Of a stretch of DNA of 64,000 nt, positions 9,784-18,211 are shown piece after piece. How positions within the stretch are numbered: position 1 is the first letter of the stretch; each line of letters begins with the position of its first letter. The notes beneath the pieces are model-generated. The model was not told the origin of the DNA. It ran no database searches and saw only the letters and a list, made by a program, of their open reading frames with translations. Source of the stretch: G032773895 sp965248935 (lineage in GTDB: Bacteria > Pseudomonadota > Gammaproteobacteria > Pseudomonadales > Cellvibrionaceae); NCBI GenBank assembly GCA_965248935.1, contig OZ252214.1, forward strand, positions 806,001-870,000, written 5' to 3'. Both the position numbers and the translations under genes were made by a program.

Positions 9784-10093
9784 GTAAATATATTAACGCA
9801 GATTCAACGTTGAAGTGCATCAAGGTATTAACGCAAAGTTTAACCCAAGTCTTCTTGCAAAAGTGAACGTTATATTGGTGATTCATTTAGTTTAAACGCA
9901 CTTATCTGAGCTATATTGTATGGCTCAACCATTGACCCTCAAAATTGTACGGCTCAACGCAAGCGCTTTATTTTTTAAGCACTACGCCATTTTTCCAAGA
10001 TTCTCTCTCTCACCGCTCAGTCTTTTAAAATCAATCTCTTGCTATAAAATAGCCAACATCCTTAATCGTCTAAAATAAAGTGGAAAAGAGAAG
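9649..10093 (+). repeat. 445-bp direct repeat, copy 2 (parental)
   Basis: Parent copy of the repeat also found at 8817-9261. Here the coding part is in its native context within the gene at 9352-9783, so the upstream copy is the derived one. The 387 bases between copies hold the 5' part of that gene and its upstream region. Confidence 0.93.
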
Positions 10094-10432
10094 CGTAAAG
10101 TATTACCTTTATTGTGTTTGCAATATAGCGTAAAGCGCATTTTATCCAAACCTAAATATACCCCTTTATGAATACGATTGACCCTACCAATCTATATCGC
10201 CTAGGGTTGCTGGCCATAAAAAACAGGCTGTTTCTAATTTGATATAGGGGAAACATAGTCGTAGCCCTCTTATTTCAAGCAGAAGAATCCTTATTTTGAC
10301 CCTGTATAATTATCGAACAAATCAACTTTTGCACGCCATCATGACGCCAAAATTAACGCAGATGGCACTTTGCGCCAAAAATTTAAACGATGTTACAGAA
10401 ACGTTATGAATTCATAATACAGAGGCATATGC
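10094..10432. other. Non-coding spacer before cytochrome c peroxidase
   Basis: About 340 bases, AT-rich, with no frame worth calling on either strand. It contains GTAAAG/GCGTAAAGCGC-type short repeats near 10095-10140 but no recognisable RNA gene. Confidence 0.5.
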
Positions 10433-10461
10433 TTGAGTCGGCAAATTAATAGCCATATAAA
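10433..10461 (+). promoter_or_regulatory. Sigma-70-type promoter of the cytochrome c peroxidase gene
   Basis: TTGAGT at 10433-10438 and TATAAA at 10456-10461 are separated by 17 bases, 38 bases before the start codon. TAGGAG at 10488-10493 supplies the ribosome binding site. Confidence 0.6.
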
Positions 10462-10498
10462 ATAAATACAATTTACCCCTTTGCTATTAGGAGACATT

Positions 10499-11533
10499 AT
10501 GTTTTCAACCAACAGGATCAGACCCCGTTTGACCAAAAGCAGGAAAATATTTTATTATTTTTTAATTATCTCAAGTGCTGTTTTTTCGTCTTCGTTTTCG
10601 TCTGCACTTAACCGTGAACCCATTCAACCGATTCTCGCTCCCGTTATTACCAATGAAAAGAAAGTATCGCTTGGGAAAATGCTATTCTTTGAGCCTCGAC
10701 TGTCTAAGTCACAAGTTATTTCATGTAATTCATGCCACAACCTTGCTATGGGAGGGGGCGATAACCGACCGTCTTCTATCGGACATAAATGGGCTATCGG
10801 CCCGATTAAATCTCCAACGGTATATAACGCTGCCCTTCATATTGCACAGTTTTGGGACGGAAGAGCAGCCGATTTAAAAGAGCAGGCTGGAGGCCCTATT
10901 CAAGCGGATAATGAAATGGGCTCTAGCCATGCTTTGGCAACAGAAACCATAGCCAGTATTCCTGAATACAAACAAATATTTAAGGATGTTTATGGAAAAG
11001 ATTCGATTTCAATTCAAACCATTACGGATGCTATCGCTGCATTTGAAGAAACCTTACTGACACCCAATAGCCGTTTTGATCAGTATTTAAAAGGCGAGGA
11101 TTCGGTTATTACAGCACAGGAAAAAAATGGCTATGCGCTCTTTAAGTCTGTCGGTTGTATCGCGTGTCACAATGGCCCCGCAGTGGGCGGAAATAGTTTT
11201 CAAAAAATGGGACTGGTCAAACCCTATAAAACGGAAAATACAAAACGCGGTCGAATTAGCCATACAGGAAAAAAAGAAGATGATATGAAGTTTAAGGTGC
11301 CCACCTTGCGCAATGTGTCTATGAACGCTCCGTATTTTCACGACGGCCAGTATTGGACCTTGCAAGATGCGGTAAAAGTTATGGCGGATATTCAATTGGG
11401 AAAAACGCTAAAAACTTCTGAGGTAAAGGATATTGTTGCGTTTCTTAATACGCTAGATGGCGAACGCCCCTCTATTACACTGCCAAAACTCCCTGCGTCT
11501 ACCGCAGCAACACCTAAATCCCAGGTGGACTAG
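10499..11533 (+). CDS. Di-haem cytochrome c peroxidase (MauG/CcpA family)
   Basis: A 344-residue periplasmic protein with a signal anchor or signal peptide (hydrophobic residues about 17-36). It has two c-type haem sites, CNSCH at 76-80 and CIACH at 220-224, as in bacterial di-haem peroxidases that reduce H2O2 with electrons from small cytochromes c. WDGRAADLKEQA and the conserved region VPTLRNVSMNAPYFHDG after the second haem match the family. The ATG at 10499 is preferred over an in-frame TTG 18 bases upstream because TAGGAG sits just before it. It is monocistronic: its own promoter lies before it and a strong terminator after it. A MauG-like oxidase role rather than peroxidase cannot be excluded. 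Confidence 0.93.
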   Translation: MFSTNRIRPRLTKSRKIFYYFLIISSAVFSSSFSSALNREPIQPILAPVITNEKKVSLGKMLFFEPRLSKSQVISCNSCHNLAMGGGDNRPSSIGHKWAIGPIKSPTVYNAALHIAQFWDGRAADLKEQAGGPIQADNEMGSSHALATETIASIPEYKQIFKDVYGKDSISIQTITDAIAAFEETLLTPNSRFDQYLKGEDSVITAQEKNGYALFKSVGCIACHNGPAVGGNSFQKMGLVKPYKTENTKRGRISHTGKKEDDMKFKVPTLRNVSMNAPYFHDGQYWTLQDAVKVMADIQLGKTLKTSEVKDIVAFLNTLDGERPSITLPKLPASTAATPKSQVD

Positions 11534-11541
11534 TTGTTTCC

Positions 11542-11575
11542 GCAGCCTTTTATAAAAAGGCTGCTGTTCTTTTAT
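11542..11575 (+). terminator. Rho-independent terminator after the peroxidase gene
   Basis: A 10-bp stem, GCAGCCTTTT (11542-11551) with AAAAGGCTGC (11555-11564) around an ATA loop, followed by a TGTTCTTTTA tract. It begins 8 bases after the stop codon. Confidence 0.85.
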
Positions 11576-11616
11576 TCCCAGGGTTCGTGGAAATGTTTAT
11601 TTTAGGATGATGTTGT

Positions 11617-11730
11617 ATGACAAGATACATAAAAGCTAGTGTATTTCTTGGGGGGGCTTACTGTAAGTATAGTGACAAGTATGATTATCCTAGAAACCGC
11701 AGTTAAGCGCGAAAAAATAGATCTGGCTTA
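11617..11730 (+). pseudogene. Possible frameshifted membrane-peptide fragment
   Basis: An ATG at 11617 (AGGATG upstream) opens a frame interrupted by a run of seven G at 11650-11656. Reading through with one G fewer would give a hydrophobic helix (ASVFLGGLTVSIVTSMIIL) followed by charged residues, as in a small membrane protein. It then runs into the Hcp-like region. Low confidence: it could be a chance frame at a recombination boundary. Confidence 0.3.
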
Positions 11731-11982
11731 TCGCACTGCAAGAGGAAAGCCGTTAGCGACAGCACGACCAACCGGGCTGTTGGCTAGGTGTGCTTGTCCA
11801 TCAAACAACTCCTTTCTGCGAGCAGATTGCATAGCTTCACGCTCACGTTGAGGTATATCGGCCACACGCTTGGGAACCACCTCAAGGTTTTCAAATTGTT
11901 GATTTTTATGCTTTTTCATTGTCTTGTAACCTTCGGCAGTAACATTGCCCTCAATGCCTTCGTATTCCATAAATACAGCCAT
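11728..11982 (-). CDS. Short protein with an Hcp-like N-terminus
   Basis: An 84-residue frame with a strong GAGGAA ribosome binding site. The first about 19 residues (MAVFMEYEGIEGNVTAEGY) look like the start of type VI secretion Hcp tube proteins. The sequence then departs from Hcp (KTMKKHKNQQFENLEVVPKR...) and is rich in charged residues. The gene lies 14 bases downstream of an Imm11-like immunity gene on the same strand. The simplest reading is the relic of an Hcp-linked effector gene whose body was lost or replaced. A genuine small protein using an Hcp start is possible. The Hcp assignment rests on few residues and should be treated as tentative. Confidence 0.5.
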   Translation of the reverse strand: MAVFMEYEGIEGNVTAEGYKTMKKHKNQQFENLEVVPKRVADIPQREREAMQSARRKELFDGQAHLANSPVGRAVANGFPLAVR

Positions 11983-11996
11983 ATTTATTATTCCTC

Positions 11997-12596
11997 TTAA
12001 AGTTCTTGTACTGGGTCTAAAGCAATACCGTAAAGATTGTTTGATTCCAATACGTTTTTAAAGGTATTGGGGTTATCGTCTGGGTAGTGTTCTGCGTAGT
12101 AAATTCTTGATGGGCGTTCAGGTATCATGAAAAGCTTAGCGTGTGGTAATTTTTCAGGTAGAAAAATCGCTTTTTGTAATGGGCCGACCTTACCACTACT
12201 ATATATTTTATAGCGGGATTTAGCCTTATCTAACGCATTTATGTGGTTGAATACATTCATGAAGTACCAGTTACCCCCATTAAACGGAACGGGTAAAAGT
12301 TCAGCTTCATTTTCAATGGTGGGTCTTAATAACTCTATTCTTTTAGGGTTTATCAAAAAGCTGGAACTTCCAAAAATATAAGCAATATCGGGGTCTCTAA
12401 ATTTGCTTAGGTCACGACCGTCGTCTTTGAACCATTCAATTAATGGCGGGTTCCAATTATCAACTTTTTTATTCCCTCTACATAAAAAAGTATTTCGATC
12501 AATTTTACTTTTACCTGCAAGTAAAACAGAATTAGGCTCGCAATATACGAAGGTTTTTTCTTCGGTTACACCTATATATAATCCGTAAATGATCAT
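11997..12596 (-). CDS. Imm11-family immunity protein
   Basis: A 199-residue soluble protein without signal peptide. The central part (PDIAYIFGSSSFLINPKRIELL ... ELLPVPFNGGNWYFMNVFNHINALD) matches the pattern of Imm11/DUF1629 immunity proteins, in which a segment ending in ELLPV is followed by a G-x-YYxxNV-like strand and an I-x-x-LD turn. The start overlaps the stop of the upstream toxin fragment by four bases (ATGA), the usual organisation of a toxin-immunity pair. It should bind and neutralise the cognate toxin in the cytoplasm. The gene looks intact although its toxin is truncated, so it may persist as an orphan immunity gene. Confidence 0.78.
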   Translation of the reverse strand: MIIYGLYIGVTEEKTFVYCEPNSVLLAGKSKIDRNTFLCRGNKKVDNWNPPLIEWFKDDGRDLSKFRDPDIAYIFGSSSFLINPKRIELLRPTIENEAELLPVPFNGGNWYFMNVFNHINALDKAKSRYKIYSSGKVGPLQKAIFLPEKLPHAKLFMIPERPSRIYYAEHYPDDNPNTFKNVLESNNLYGIALDPVQEL

Positions 12597-12877
12597 ATTT
12601 TTATAGCCTTCTCTAGTGGGAATACACCATCTTCCAAGTCTTCGGCTATTCCTCTTAATACTTCTATTATATCTTCCTTTGTTGCTCCTGGAACATCTAC
12701 TCGCATTAAAGTAGTAAATACATTTGCGTGATATATGTCGGTATGTGTTTTTGAGTGAGCGATAGAGTCTGGTATCTCTGGATGAGGTGTGTAGTGGTCA
12801 AGTAAACCTGTACACCAAGTACCTGTGCAATATGCTTCATTCATATAGAGGTTGGCATAGATTGACCTTCCCCCCAT
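12593..12877 (-). pseudogene. C-terminal fragment of a polymorphic toxin (AHH-nuclease-like)
   Basis: About 94 residues of toxin tail. IPDSIAHSKTHTDIYHANVFTTLMRV followed by EDIIEVLRGIAEDLEDGVFP resembles the C-terminal part of AHH HNH/Endo VII nucleases: a histidine pair in H-x3-HT-x2-Y, then a helix ending IAxxLxxG. The defining AHH motif and any N-terminal trafficking domain are missing. Upstream the sequence turns into IS630-like fragments, and a 13-bp tandem duplication lies at 12891-12916. Pairing with an Imm11 gene through an ATGA overlap supports a toxin origin. It is probably not produced as an active toxin. Confidence 0.55.
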
Positions 12878-12887
12878 TTGCGAGATG

Positions 12888-13012
12888 CCTGCCCTGATAC
12901 ACCGCCCTGATACACCAAAGAGGTGTCCAACTTCTTTCTGCTGATGAATAGAATGTCCTAGCTCTTTTAGCGTTTTGCGGTAGCCTTGTGCAAATGCGTA
13001 GCGAACAGTGTC
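12888..13012 (-). pseudogene. Possible IS630-type transposase N-terminal remnant
   Basis: Read on the minus strand, the sequence encodes VRYAFAQGYRKTLKELG then KEVGHLFGVSGRCIRA. This looks like the helix-turn-helix at the start of IS630-family transposases (lysine-rich helix, then K-x-V-x-x-x-FGVS). A perfect 13-bp tandem duplication (GCCCTGATACACC, 12891-12903 and 12904-12916) cuts its end. It points away from the C-terminal remnant on the other strand, implying inversion within a dead element. The similarity is short, so confidence is low. Confidence 0.35.
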
Positions 13013-13032
13013 TTTCTTATTATTTGAATAGC

Positions 13033-13233
13033 AACTTGAAAATTCCCCCTTATTCGCCTGAGCTAAACCCTTGCGAGCAAGTATGGCAATACTTCAAAGG
13101 TACATGGTTAAAGAACCGATGCTATAAAAATTACGATGATATTTTAACGGTTGCCTGTGAGGCTTGGAAAAACTTCACGGCTGAAGGTGGACGAATACAA
13201 AGCCTTTGCTCTAGAGGTTGGGCTGTCATATGA
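13033..13233 (+). pseudogene. IS630-family transposase C-terminal remnant
   Basis: Sixty-six codons encode PPYSPELNPCEQVWQYFKGTWLKNR... and then RIQSLCSRGWAVI, the hallmark C-terminus of IS630/Tc1-like transposases. PPYSPxLNPxExxW carries the last acidic residue of the DDE triad (E in CEQVW). The first two catalytic residues and the N-terminus are absent, so the fragment is inactive. It separates the toxin-immunity remnants from the AbiE-type pair. Confidence 0.85.
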
Positions 13234-13392
13234 AAACTTTCTAGAATTGCTAATTAGGGGGGGGTTGGTTTGAGGAGCAGCACATAAAACATACCTAGAC
13301 TGACTACAAAAATAAGACATAAAATACCTATTTATCTTTATATTTCAGTGTGTTACATATATAAGTAAAACATATAAATGTCGTATTTTTGA

Positions 13393-13421
13393 TTGACGAT
13401 AACCGTTTTGTTTGCTAGATT
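13393..13421 (+). promoter_or_regulatory. Promoter of the AbiE-type operon
   Basis: TTGACG (13393-13398) and TAGATT (13416-13421) with a 17-base spacer lie 41 bases before the AbiEi-like start. AbiEi antitoxins are known to repress their own promoter; no clear inverted-repeat operator was identified here. Confidence 0.6.
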
Positions 13422-13461
13422 CAGGTAAAGTCGATAGTCGCTCAAAATAGGTTATGAAGGC

Positions 13462-13872
13462 ATGAAACGCCCAGTACTGAAATCAAAGATCGCTACTAAA
13501 ATATCTCGCTCTAGGCGGGAGGTATTCTTGCGCTCAGATTTCGAGAAATTGGCAGGCTATGATCAGGTTGGCAGGGCTCTACGACAACTAATATCAGAGG
13601 GGCTGCTGATCAAAGTAGGTTACGGCCTTTACGCAAAAGCTCGACCAAATAGGATTACCGGGAAACCCATGTTGTCTGCAACTGGGGGCTTTACTCAAGT
13701 TGCGGAGGAAGCCCTTTCAAGATTGGGTGTCAAATGGATAGCGTCTAAATCTATTGAGGCGTACCAGTCTGGCTCTACACACATTCCAGTGAATGCAGAA
13801 GTCATTATCCTTGAGCGGTTTAACCGCAGAATTGCAACCGAAAAGTTTGAGCTTCAAATGGCCCAAACTTAA
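13462..13872 (+). CDS. AbiEi-type antitoxin (DUF6088-like)
   Basis: A 136-residue protein with an N-terminal winged-helix (FLRSDFEKLAGYDQVGRALRQLISEGLLIKVGYGLYAK, about residues 20-60). Then come ITGKPMLSATGGFTQVAEEALSRLGV and a short C-terminal region, typical of the shorter AbiEi-like/DUF6088 antitoxins that precede AbiEii nucleotidyltransferase toxins. In type IV AbiE systems the antitoxin binds its promoter rather than the toxin. The stop overlaps the toxin start (TAATG), so the two are co-translated. The gene is intact although its toxin partner is interrupted. Confidence 0.85.
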   Translation: MKRPVLKSKIATKISRSRREVFLRSDFEKLAGYDQVGRALRQLISEGLLIKVGYGLYAKARPNRITGKPMLSATGGFTQVAEEALSRLGVKWIASKSIEAYQSGSTHIPVNAEVIILERFNRRIATEKFELQMAQT

Positions 13873-14807
13873 TGCAGGCCGTAGACACCTCTCTTTTCTT
13901 AGATATTGCAGATGCATTAGGCATAAGTAGTCCTGCTATTGTTGAAAAGGACTACTGGGCGACCCAATTCCTACGTGAGATTTCAAGAATTGAACCAGCA
14001 GGATATCGACTCGTATTTTCTGGCGGTACATGCCTCACTAAAGCACATAGAAATACTTACAGAATGTCAGAAGATATCGACATTAAAATGATTCCTCTTG
14101 ATGAGACTTTGGCACGATCTAAAAACCAATAACGACAGTTAAGACACGCCATACACTTGTTGATTCTAGATACTATAAATCAAGCAGAAAGCTTTACTCT
14201 TGTCGGCCCACCTAAAAAAAGAAATCAAGGGAAATATCAACAGTTTTTAATCGAATACCCTCAGTATCACAAAAGCCCAGAAGCACTGAGACCTCACTTA
14301 CAATTAGACCTCGCTGAATCGGTCTTGCTAGACCCCCCCATAGAATTATCTTTAAGCTCTCTCTACGCGAGTACCATGAACGCAGAAAAAGAAATCTCAA
14401 ATATTTCCTGCGTTACAATCGAGTCCACAGCAAGTGAAAAATTTGTATCCCTCCTTCGAAAAACTGCCTTATATGCAAGAGACAACTCAAGGCAGGATGA
14501 CGAAACGCTCATCCGTCACATTTACGATTTGCACTTAATCTATAAATCGATAACAGAGCCGTCTGCGCTGAAAAATATGGTGCAAAAAGTCATCAATATT
14601 GACCGCAAGCAATTTGGCAATCAACACCCTGAATTTATGGATGACGCAATAGCAGAACTTAAATACGGGCTATCCATTTTAATTGAGCAGCCTCTTCATA
14701 AAGATAGATACGAAAGGTTTGTAGGCCCTTTGGTTCATCATCCTGCACCCGCAGATTGGAAGGAGGCGATTAAAAGCATTCAAATACTCGCCGATCACTG
14801 GCTGTAA
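13872..14807 (+). pseudogene. AbiEii-type nucleotidyltransferase toxin interrupted by a stop codon
   Basis: Two frames in the same phase (13872-14132 and 14133-14807) together encode a full-length, about 310-residue AbiEii/AbiGii-family toxin. The first part has the nucleotidyltransferase core, GGTCLTKAHRNTYRMSEDIDIKM near residues 51-73, with the G-G-T and the acidic D-x-D pair. The second part supplies the helical C-terminal half, including IRHIYDLH. The only lesion is an in-frame TAA at 14130-14132, between SKNQ and RQLRHAIH; no frameshift is needed. The toxin is therefore probably truncated after the catalytic core, unless the stop is suppressed or is a sequencing error. Confidence 0.88.
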
Positions 14808-14871
14808 TTGTTACCCAGTAATAAGCCAACAGTAGCCATCCTCGTAACTGAATACCTGACTCATTATTTTA

Positions 14872-14931
14872 GAGCTTAGTGTTTTAGATCTAAGTTTAGT
14901 GTTTTAGATCGAAGCTTAGTGTTTTCAAGAG
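14872..14931. repeat. 20-bp tandem repeat, three imperfect copies
   Basis: The core TTAGTGTTTT recurs at 14876, 14896 and 14916, exactly 20 bases apart, within units of about AAGCTTAGTGTTTTAGATCT. It is non-coding and lies between the AbiE-type genes and the pyk terminator. Confidence 0.8.
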
Positions 14932-14992
14932 CGCTGAATATTTTTAAATGAGGATTCTCCGCTTGCCCAGCCCAAACTAAAAAAAATTTTTC

Positions 14993-15019
14993 AAAAAAAA
15001 ACCCGGTAACAATACCGGG
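14993..15019 (-). terminator. Rho-independent terminator of pyk
   Basis: On the minus strand CCCGGTA/TACCGGG (15013-15019 with 15002-15008) pairs around a 4-base loop and runs into nine T (A-run at 14993-15001). It lies just after the pyk stop. A T-tract on the other side (TTTTATT at 15021) suggests it can act in both directions. Confidence 0.9.
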
Positions 15020-15051
15020 GTTTTATTAGAGCCTAACTAAAAACGTCGATT

Positions 15052-16497
15052 TTACACTAGGTTTCCAACTTGAAGAATTTTCATTGTATTGGTGCCACCA
15101 TGAACATTTTTATGGTCGCCTCTGGAAACCAGTACAAAATCACTGTCTTGAACAACGTTCTTTTCAAGTAATATTTCAATGGCTTTTTTATCATTTTGTT
15201 CAACAGGAATATTATCACTGTCAAACAGTACGGTCTGAACACCACGGAAGAGAGCGGCTCTACGCAGGGTACTCTGATTGCGGGAAAAGGCAAAAATAGG
15301 CAAGCGAGCACCAAAACGCGACATAAGTAAGGGGGTTGAACCCGATTCTGTCATTGCCGCAATGCAACGAACACCTGTCATTTCATGGGCGGCATACATG
15401 GCTGCCATCGCAATGGTTTGGTCACACGACTCATAACCATTCTCGGGACGAGTTGGGCGAGATTCAGCTTGAGGGTGCTGTTCAGCGCCAAGAATAACTC
15501 TGACCATTGCTTCAACAGTTTGCACCGGGTATTTACCCGCTGCGGTTTCCGCCGATAGCATCACCGCGTCGGTGCCATCGATAACGGCATTTGCAACGTC
15601 AAAGACTTCCGCACGAGTTGGCAGTGGGCTGCTGATCATTGTTTCCATCATTTGGGTCGCGGTAATAACGCAGCGGTTCAAGGCACGAGCCCGTTCGATA
15701 ATGTGTTTTTGCACACCGATCAATTGAGCATCACCAATTTCTACCCCCAGGTCTCCACGGGCCACCATAACGGCATCGGAGGCGAGTATAATCTCGTCCA
15801 AAACTTGATTGTCAGCAACGGTTTCGGCTCTCTCGATTTTAGCAACCATATAGATATTGCCACCGGCTTCGCGGACTAGGTCACGAGCAAGATTCATGTC
15901 GTCTGAGGTACGCGGAAAAGAAACGGCGAGATAATCTACACCAATTGAGACGGCGGTTCTAATGTCTTTCCGGTCTTTATCGGTAAGCGCTGGTGCACTC
16001 AAACCACCACCTTGGCGGTTGATGCCTTTGTTGTTGGAGAGCTTTCCGCCCACTTCAACGATGGTTAATATTGTACTGCCGTCAATAGAATCCACTTTAA
16101 GGACGACACGCCCGTCATCCAAAAGCAACATATCCCCAGGATTGACATCTTTTGGAAGCTCTTTGTAATCAATGCCTACTTGAGTTTGGTTGCCTTCATC
16201 ACGGCCAAGAGAGGCATCCAAGGTGAACTTAGCCCCCTCTTCTAAAACGATAGGGCCTTCGGCAAAACGAGCAATACGGATTTTAGGGCCTTGAAGGTCT
16301 CCTAAAATCGCAACCACTTTGTTGTGTTTTTCAGATATTGCACGAACAGCTTCAGCGCGTCGCATATGGTCTTCGGGGCTGCCATGAGAGAAATTCATAC
16401 GTACAACATTTACACCCGCCAATATGATTTTTTCTAATATTCCGGGCTCGTCAGTAGCTGGACCAAGGGTACTAACAATTTTTGTACGACGATACAT
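15052..16497 (-). CDS. pyk: Pyruvate kinase
   Basis: A 481-residue enzyme converting phosphoenolpyruvate and ADP to pyruvate and ATP in the cytoplasm. Family marks in order: RRTKIVSTLGPATD at the N-terminus, VVRMNFSHGSPEDH, GDLQGPKIRIARF, the active-site stretch MVAKIERAETV, SDAVMVARGDLGVEIG, and ATQMMETMISSPLPTRAEVFDVANAVIDGTDAVMLSAETAAGKYP. The start is set at the ATG at 16497, with GGAG 8 bases upstream; a TTG-type extension of 12 codons to 16533 adds non-conserved residues. A clear terminator follows. The neighbouring oxaloacetate decarboxylase genes also yield pyruvate, so this region groups enzymes around the PEP-pyruvate-oxaloacetate node. Confidence 0.97.
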   Translation of the reverse strand: MYRRTKIVSTLGPATDEPGILEKIILAGVNVVRMNFSHGSPEDHMRRAEAVRAISEKHNKVVAILGDLQGPKIRIARFAEGPIVLEEGAKFTLDASLGRDEGNQTQVGIDYKELPKDVNPGDMLLLDDGRVVLKVDSIDGSTILTIVEVGGKLSNNKGINRQGGGLSAPALTDKDRKDIRTAVSIGVDYLAVSFPRTSDDMNLARDLVREAGGNIYMVAKIERAETVADNQVLDEIILASDAVMVARGDLGVEIGDAQLIGVQKHIIERARALNRCVITATQMMETMISSPLPTRAEVFDVANAVIDGTDAVMLSAETAAGKYPVQTVEAMVRVILGAEQHPQAESRPTRPENGYESCDQTIAMAAMYAAHEMTGVRCIAAMTESGSTPLLMSRFGARLPIFAFSRNQSTLRRAALFRGVQTVLFDSDNIPVEQNDKKAIEILLEKNVVQDSDFVLVSRGDHKNVHGGTNTMKILQVGNLV

Positions 16498-16881
16498 ATA
16501 TAAAACTCCGAACAGATTAAAAACGTGCGGCATTCTACTACAAGCGTCTTACAGAATGGGAAAATACTACACAATGAAGCCAAAAACTGGCAATTCAGTT
16601 AAAAAAATAACCAAATATAACCGCTAGGCAATAAATAAAAGCTATTAGATTAAACCGCAATATAGCCAGAAGCTGGGCTATAGACGGCCATTTTGAGTAT
16701 TATTTTCCTTCAAATACAGAATTGTATGCCCTGCCGTGCATTGCCCGCTGGAGCCTGGGGAACAGGTCAAGTAGGGAGTCAAACAATAACTCAAAGCTAT
16801 CAGCAAGCACCTGCCGATAGCCTTAAGCTAAATTACATGGTACAACTTTGGATATTCATGCTCTATGAGCACAACATACCT
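16498..16881. other. Intergenic region between oadB and pyk
   Basis: About 385 bases holding the pyk leader (GGAG at 16506-16509 on the minus strand) and the 3' untranslated region of the oad operon. No gene is seen. An imperfect hairpin at 16796-16821 is the only structured element. Confidence 0.6.
16796..16821 (-). terminator. Possible terminator of the oad operon
   Basis: GCTATCAGCA pairs imperfectly with TGCCGATAGC around a short loop, about 60 bases after the oadB stop. The following minus-strand sequence is only moderately T-rich, so this is a weak call. Confidence 0.4.
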
Positions 16882-18195
16882 CTATTGAGCCATTCCAGAG
16901 ACCATAGAGATCATCACGCCCGCCGCAACAGCAGAACCAATCACACCCGCCACATTTGGTCCCATGGCGTGCATTAACAGGAAGTTTTGTGGGTTTGCAT
17001 CGATCCCCACTTTATTCGACACTCTGGCCGCCATAGGAACAGCAGACACACCGGCTGAGCCAATAAGAGGGTTGATCTTGTGCTTACTCACCGTGTTCAT
17101 TAGCTTCGCCATAAGCACACCCACTGCGGTGCCAATAGCAAAGGCCACCACACCGAGAAGCAAAATACCTAGGGTTTTTGGGTCGAGGAATTTGTCTGCC
17201 GCCAGTTTAGAGCCAACGGACAAGCCTAGGAAAATCGTTGTGATATTGATAAGCGCATTCTGAGTTGTCTCAGAAAGACGGTCTACTACCCCGCACTCTT
17301 TCATCAAATTACCAAAACAGAACATACCCAAAAGCGGAGCCGCATCGGGAAGAATTAAAGCAACAAGTATAAGAAGCAAAACGGGAAAGGTGATTTTTTC
17401 CCTTTTGCTAACCGAGCGGAGCTGTTTCATTTCAATTCGCCGCTCTTCTTCTGTGGTCAATAGTTTCATTATCGGCGGCTGAATTAATGGAACCAGGGCC
17501 ATATAGGAGTAGGCAGCAACTGCAATCGCACCCAGTAAGTCTGGCGCCAGTTTACTGGCTACGTAGATCGCCGTAGGGCCGTCAGCACCGCCAATAATGC
17601 CAATGGCGGCGGCATCCGCAATGGTAAAATCCATCCAGCCAATTGCCGTTAAACCCACAGCACCTAACACTGTCGCAAAAATACCAAACTGAGCCGCAGC
17701 TCCCAGAAAAAGGGTTTTGGGGTTAGCCAAAAGTGGGCCAAAATCCGTTAATGCACCTACCCCCATAAAAATAATGAGGGGAGCGGCACCGGATGCAATG
17801 GCAACTTGATAGAAGTTGTAGAGCATTCCATCACTGTAACCGGATGCTAAAACGGCATTGTGTACCGCCGAGTGAATTGCCGGAGAGGCCGCGTGGTAGA
17901 CTTTTAAAAATTCTTTGGTGCTTGTTAGACCGTCGAGGCCAAGAACTTGGGCAAGAGAATGGATAAGCTGAGTATCACCGCTGTATACGGCATGTTCCAC
18001 CGCAGACAACGCCAAACCCGCTCCGGGTATATTGGCCAGAATCCCACCAAAACCAATTGGAACCAATAAGAGAGGTTCAAAACCCTTACGCACCGCTAAA
18101 AAGAGCAGTAGCAGGCAAATGGCCATCATAGATAACTGCCCAATTTGCATTTGGTATAAACCAGAATCATGCCAAAGGCCGATAAAGTTCTCCAT
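16882..18195 (-). CDS. oadB: Na+-translocating oxaloacetate decarboxylase, beta subunit
   Basis: A 437-residue polytopic inner-membrane protein with about nine to eleven hydrophobic segments. It carries out carboxybiotin decarboxylation coupled to outward Na+ pumping. The signature IGIIGGADGPTAIYVASKLAP contains the essential aspartate in GGADGPT. PLIQPPIMKLLTTEEER and the C-terminal NPLIGSAGVSAVPMAARVSNKVG and NFLLMHAMGPNVAGVIGSA are family-typical. The ATG at 18195 with GCGAGG six bases upstream is chosen over a TTG one codon earlier. It is last in the operon oadG-oadA-oadB, 16 bases after oadA. Confidence 0.97.
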   Translation of the reverse strand: MENFIGLWHDSGLYQMQIGQLSMMAICLLLLFLAVRKGFEPLLLVPIGFGGILANIPGAGLALSAVEHAVYSGDTQLIHSLAQVLGLDGLTSTKEFLKVYHAASPAIHSAVHNAVLASGYSDGMLYNFYQVAIASGAAPLIIFMGVGALTDFGPLLANPKTLFLGAAAQFGIFATVLGAVGLTAIGWMDFTIADAAAIGIIGGADGPTAIYVASKLAPDLLGAIAVAAYSYMALVPLIQPPIMKLLTTEEERRIEMKQLRSVSKREKITFPVLLLILVALILPDAAPLLGMFCFGNLMKECGVVDRLSETTQNALINITTIFLGLSVGSKLAADKFLDPKTLGILLLGVVAFAIGTAVGVLMAKLMNTVSKHKINPLIGSAGVSAVPMAARVSNKVGIDANPQNFLLMHAMGPNVAGVIGSAVAAGVMISMVSGMAQ

Positions 18196-18211
18196 CAATA
18201 ACCTCGCTTTT

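Noticed and set aside
10296..10310. TTGACC and TATAAT near-consensus promoter words
   Set aside because: They are separated by only three bases, which does not allow use as one promoter.
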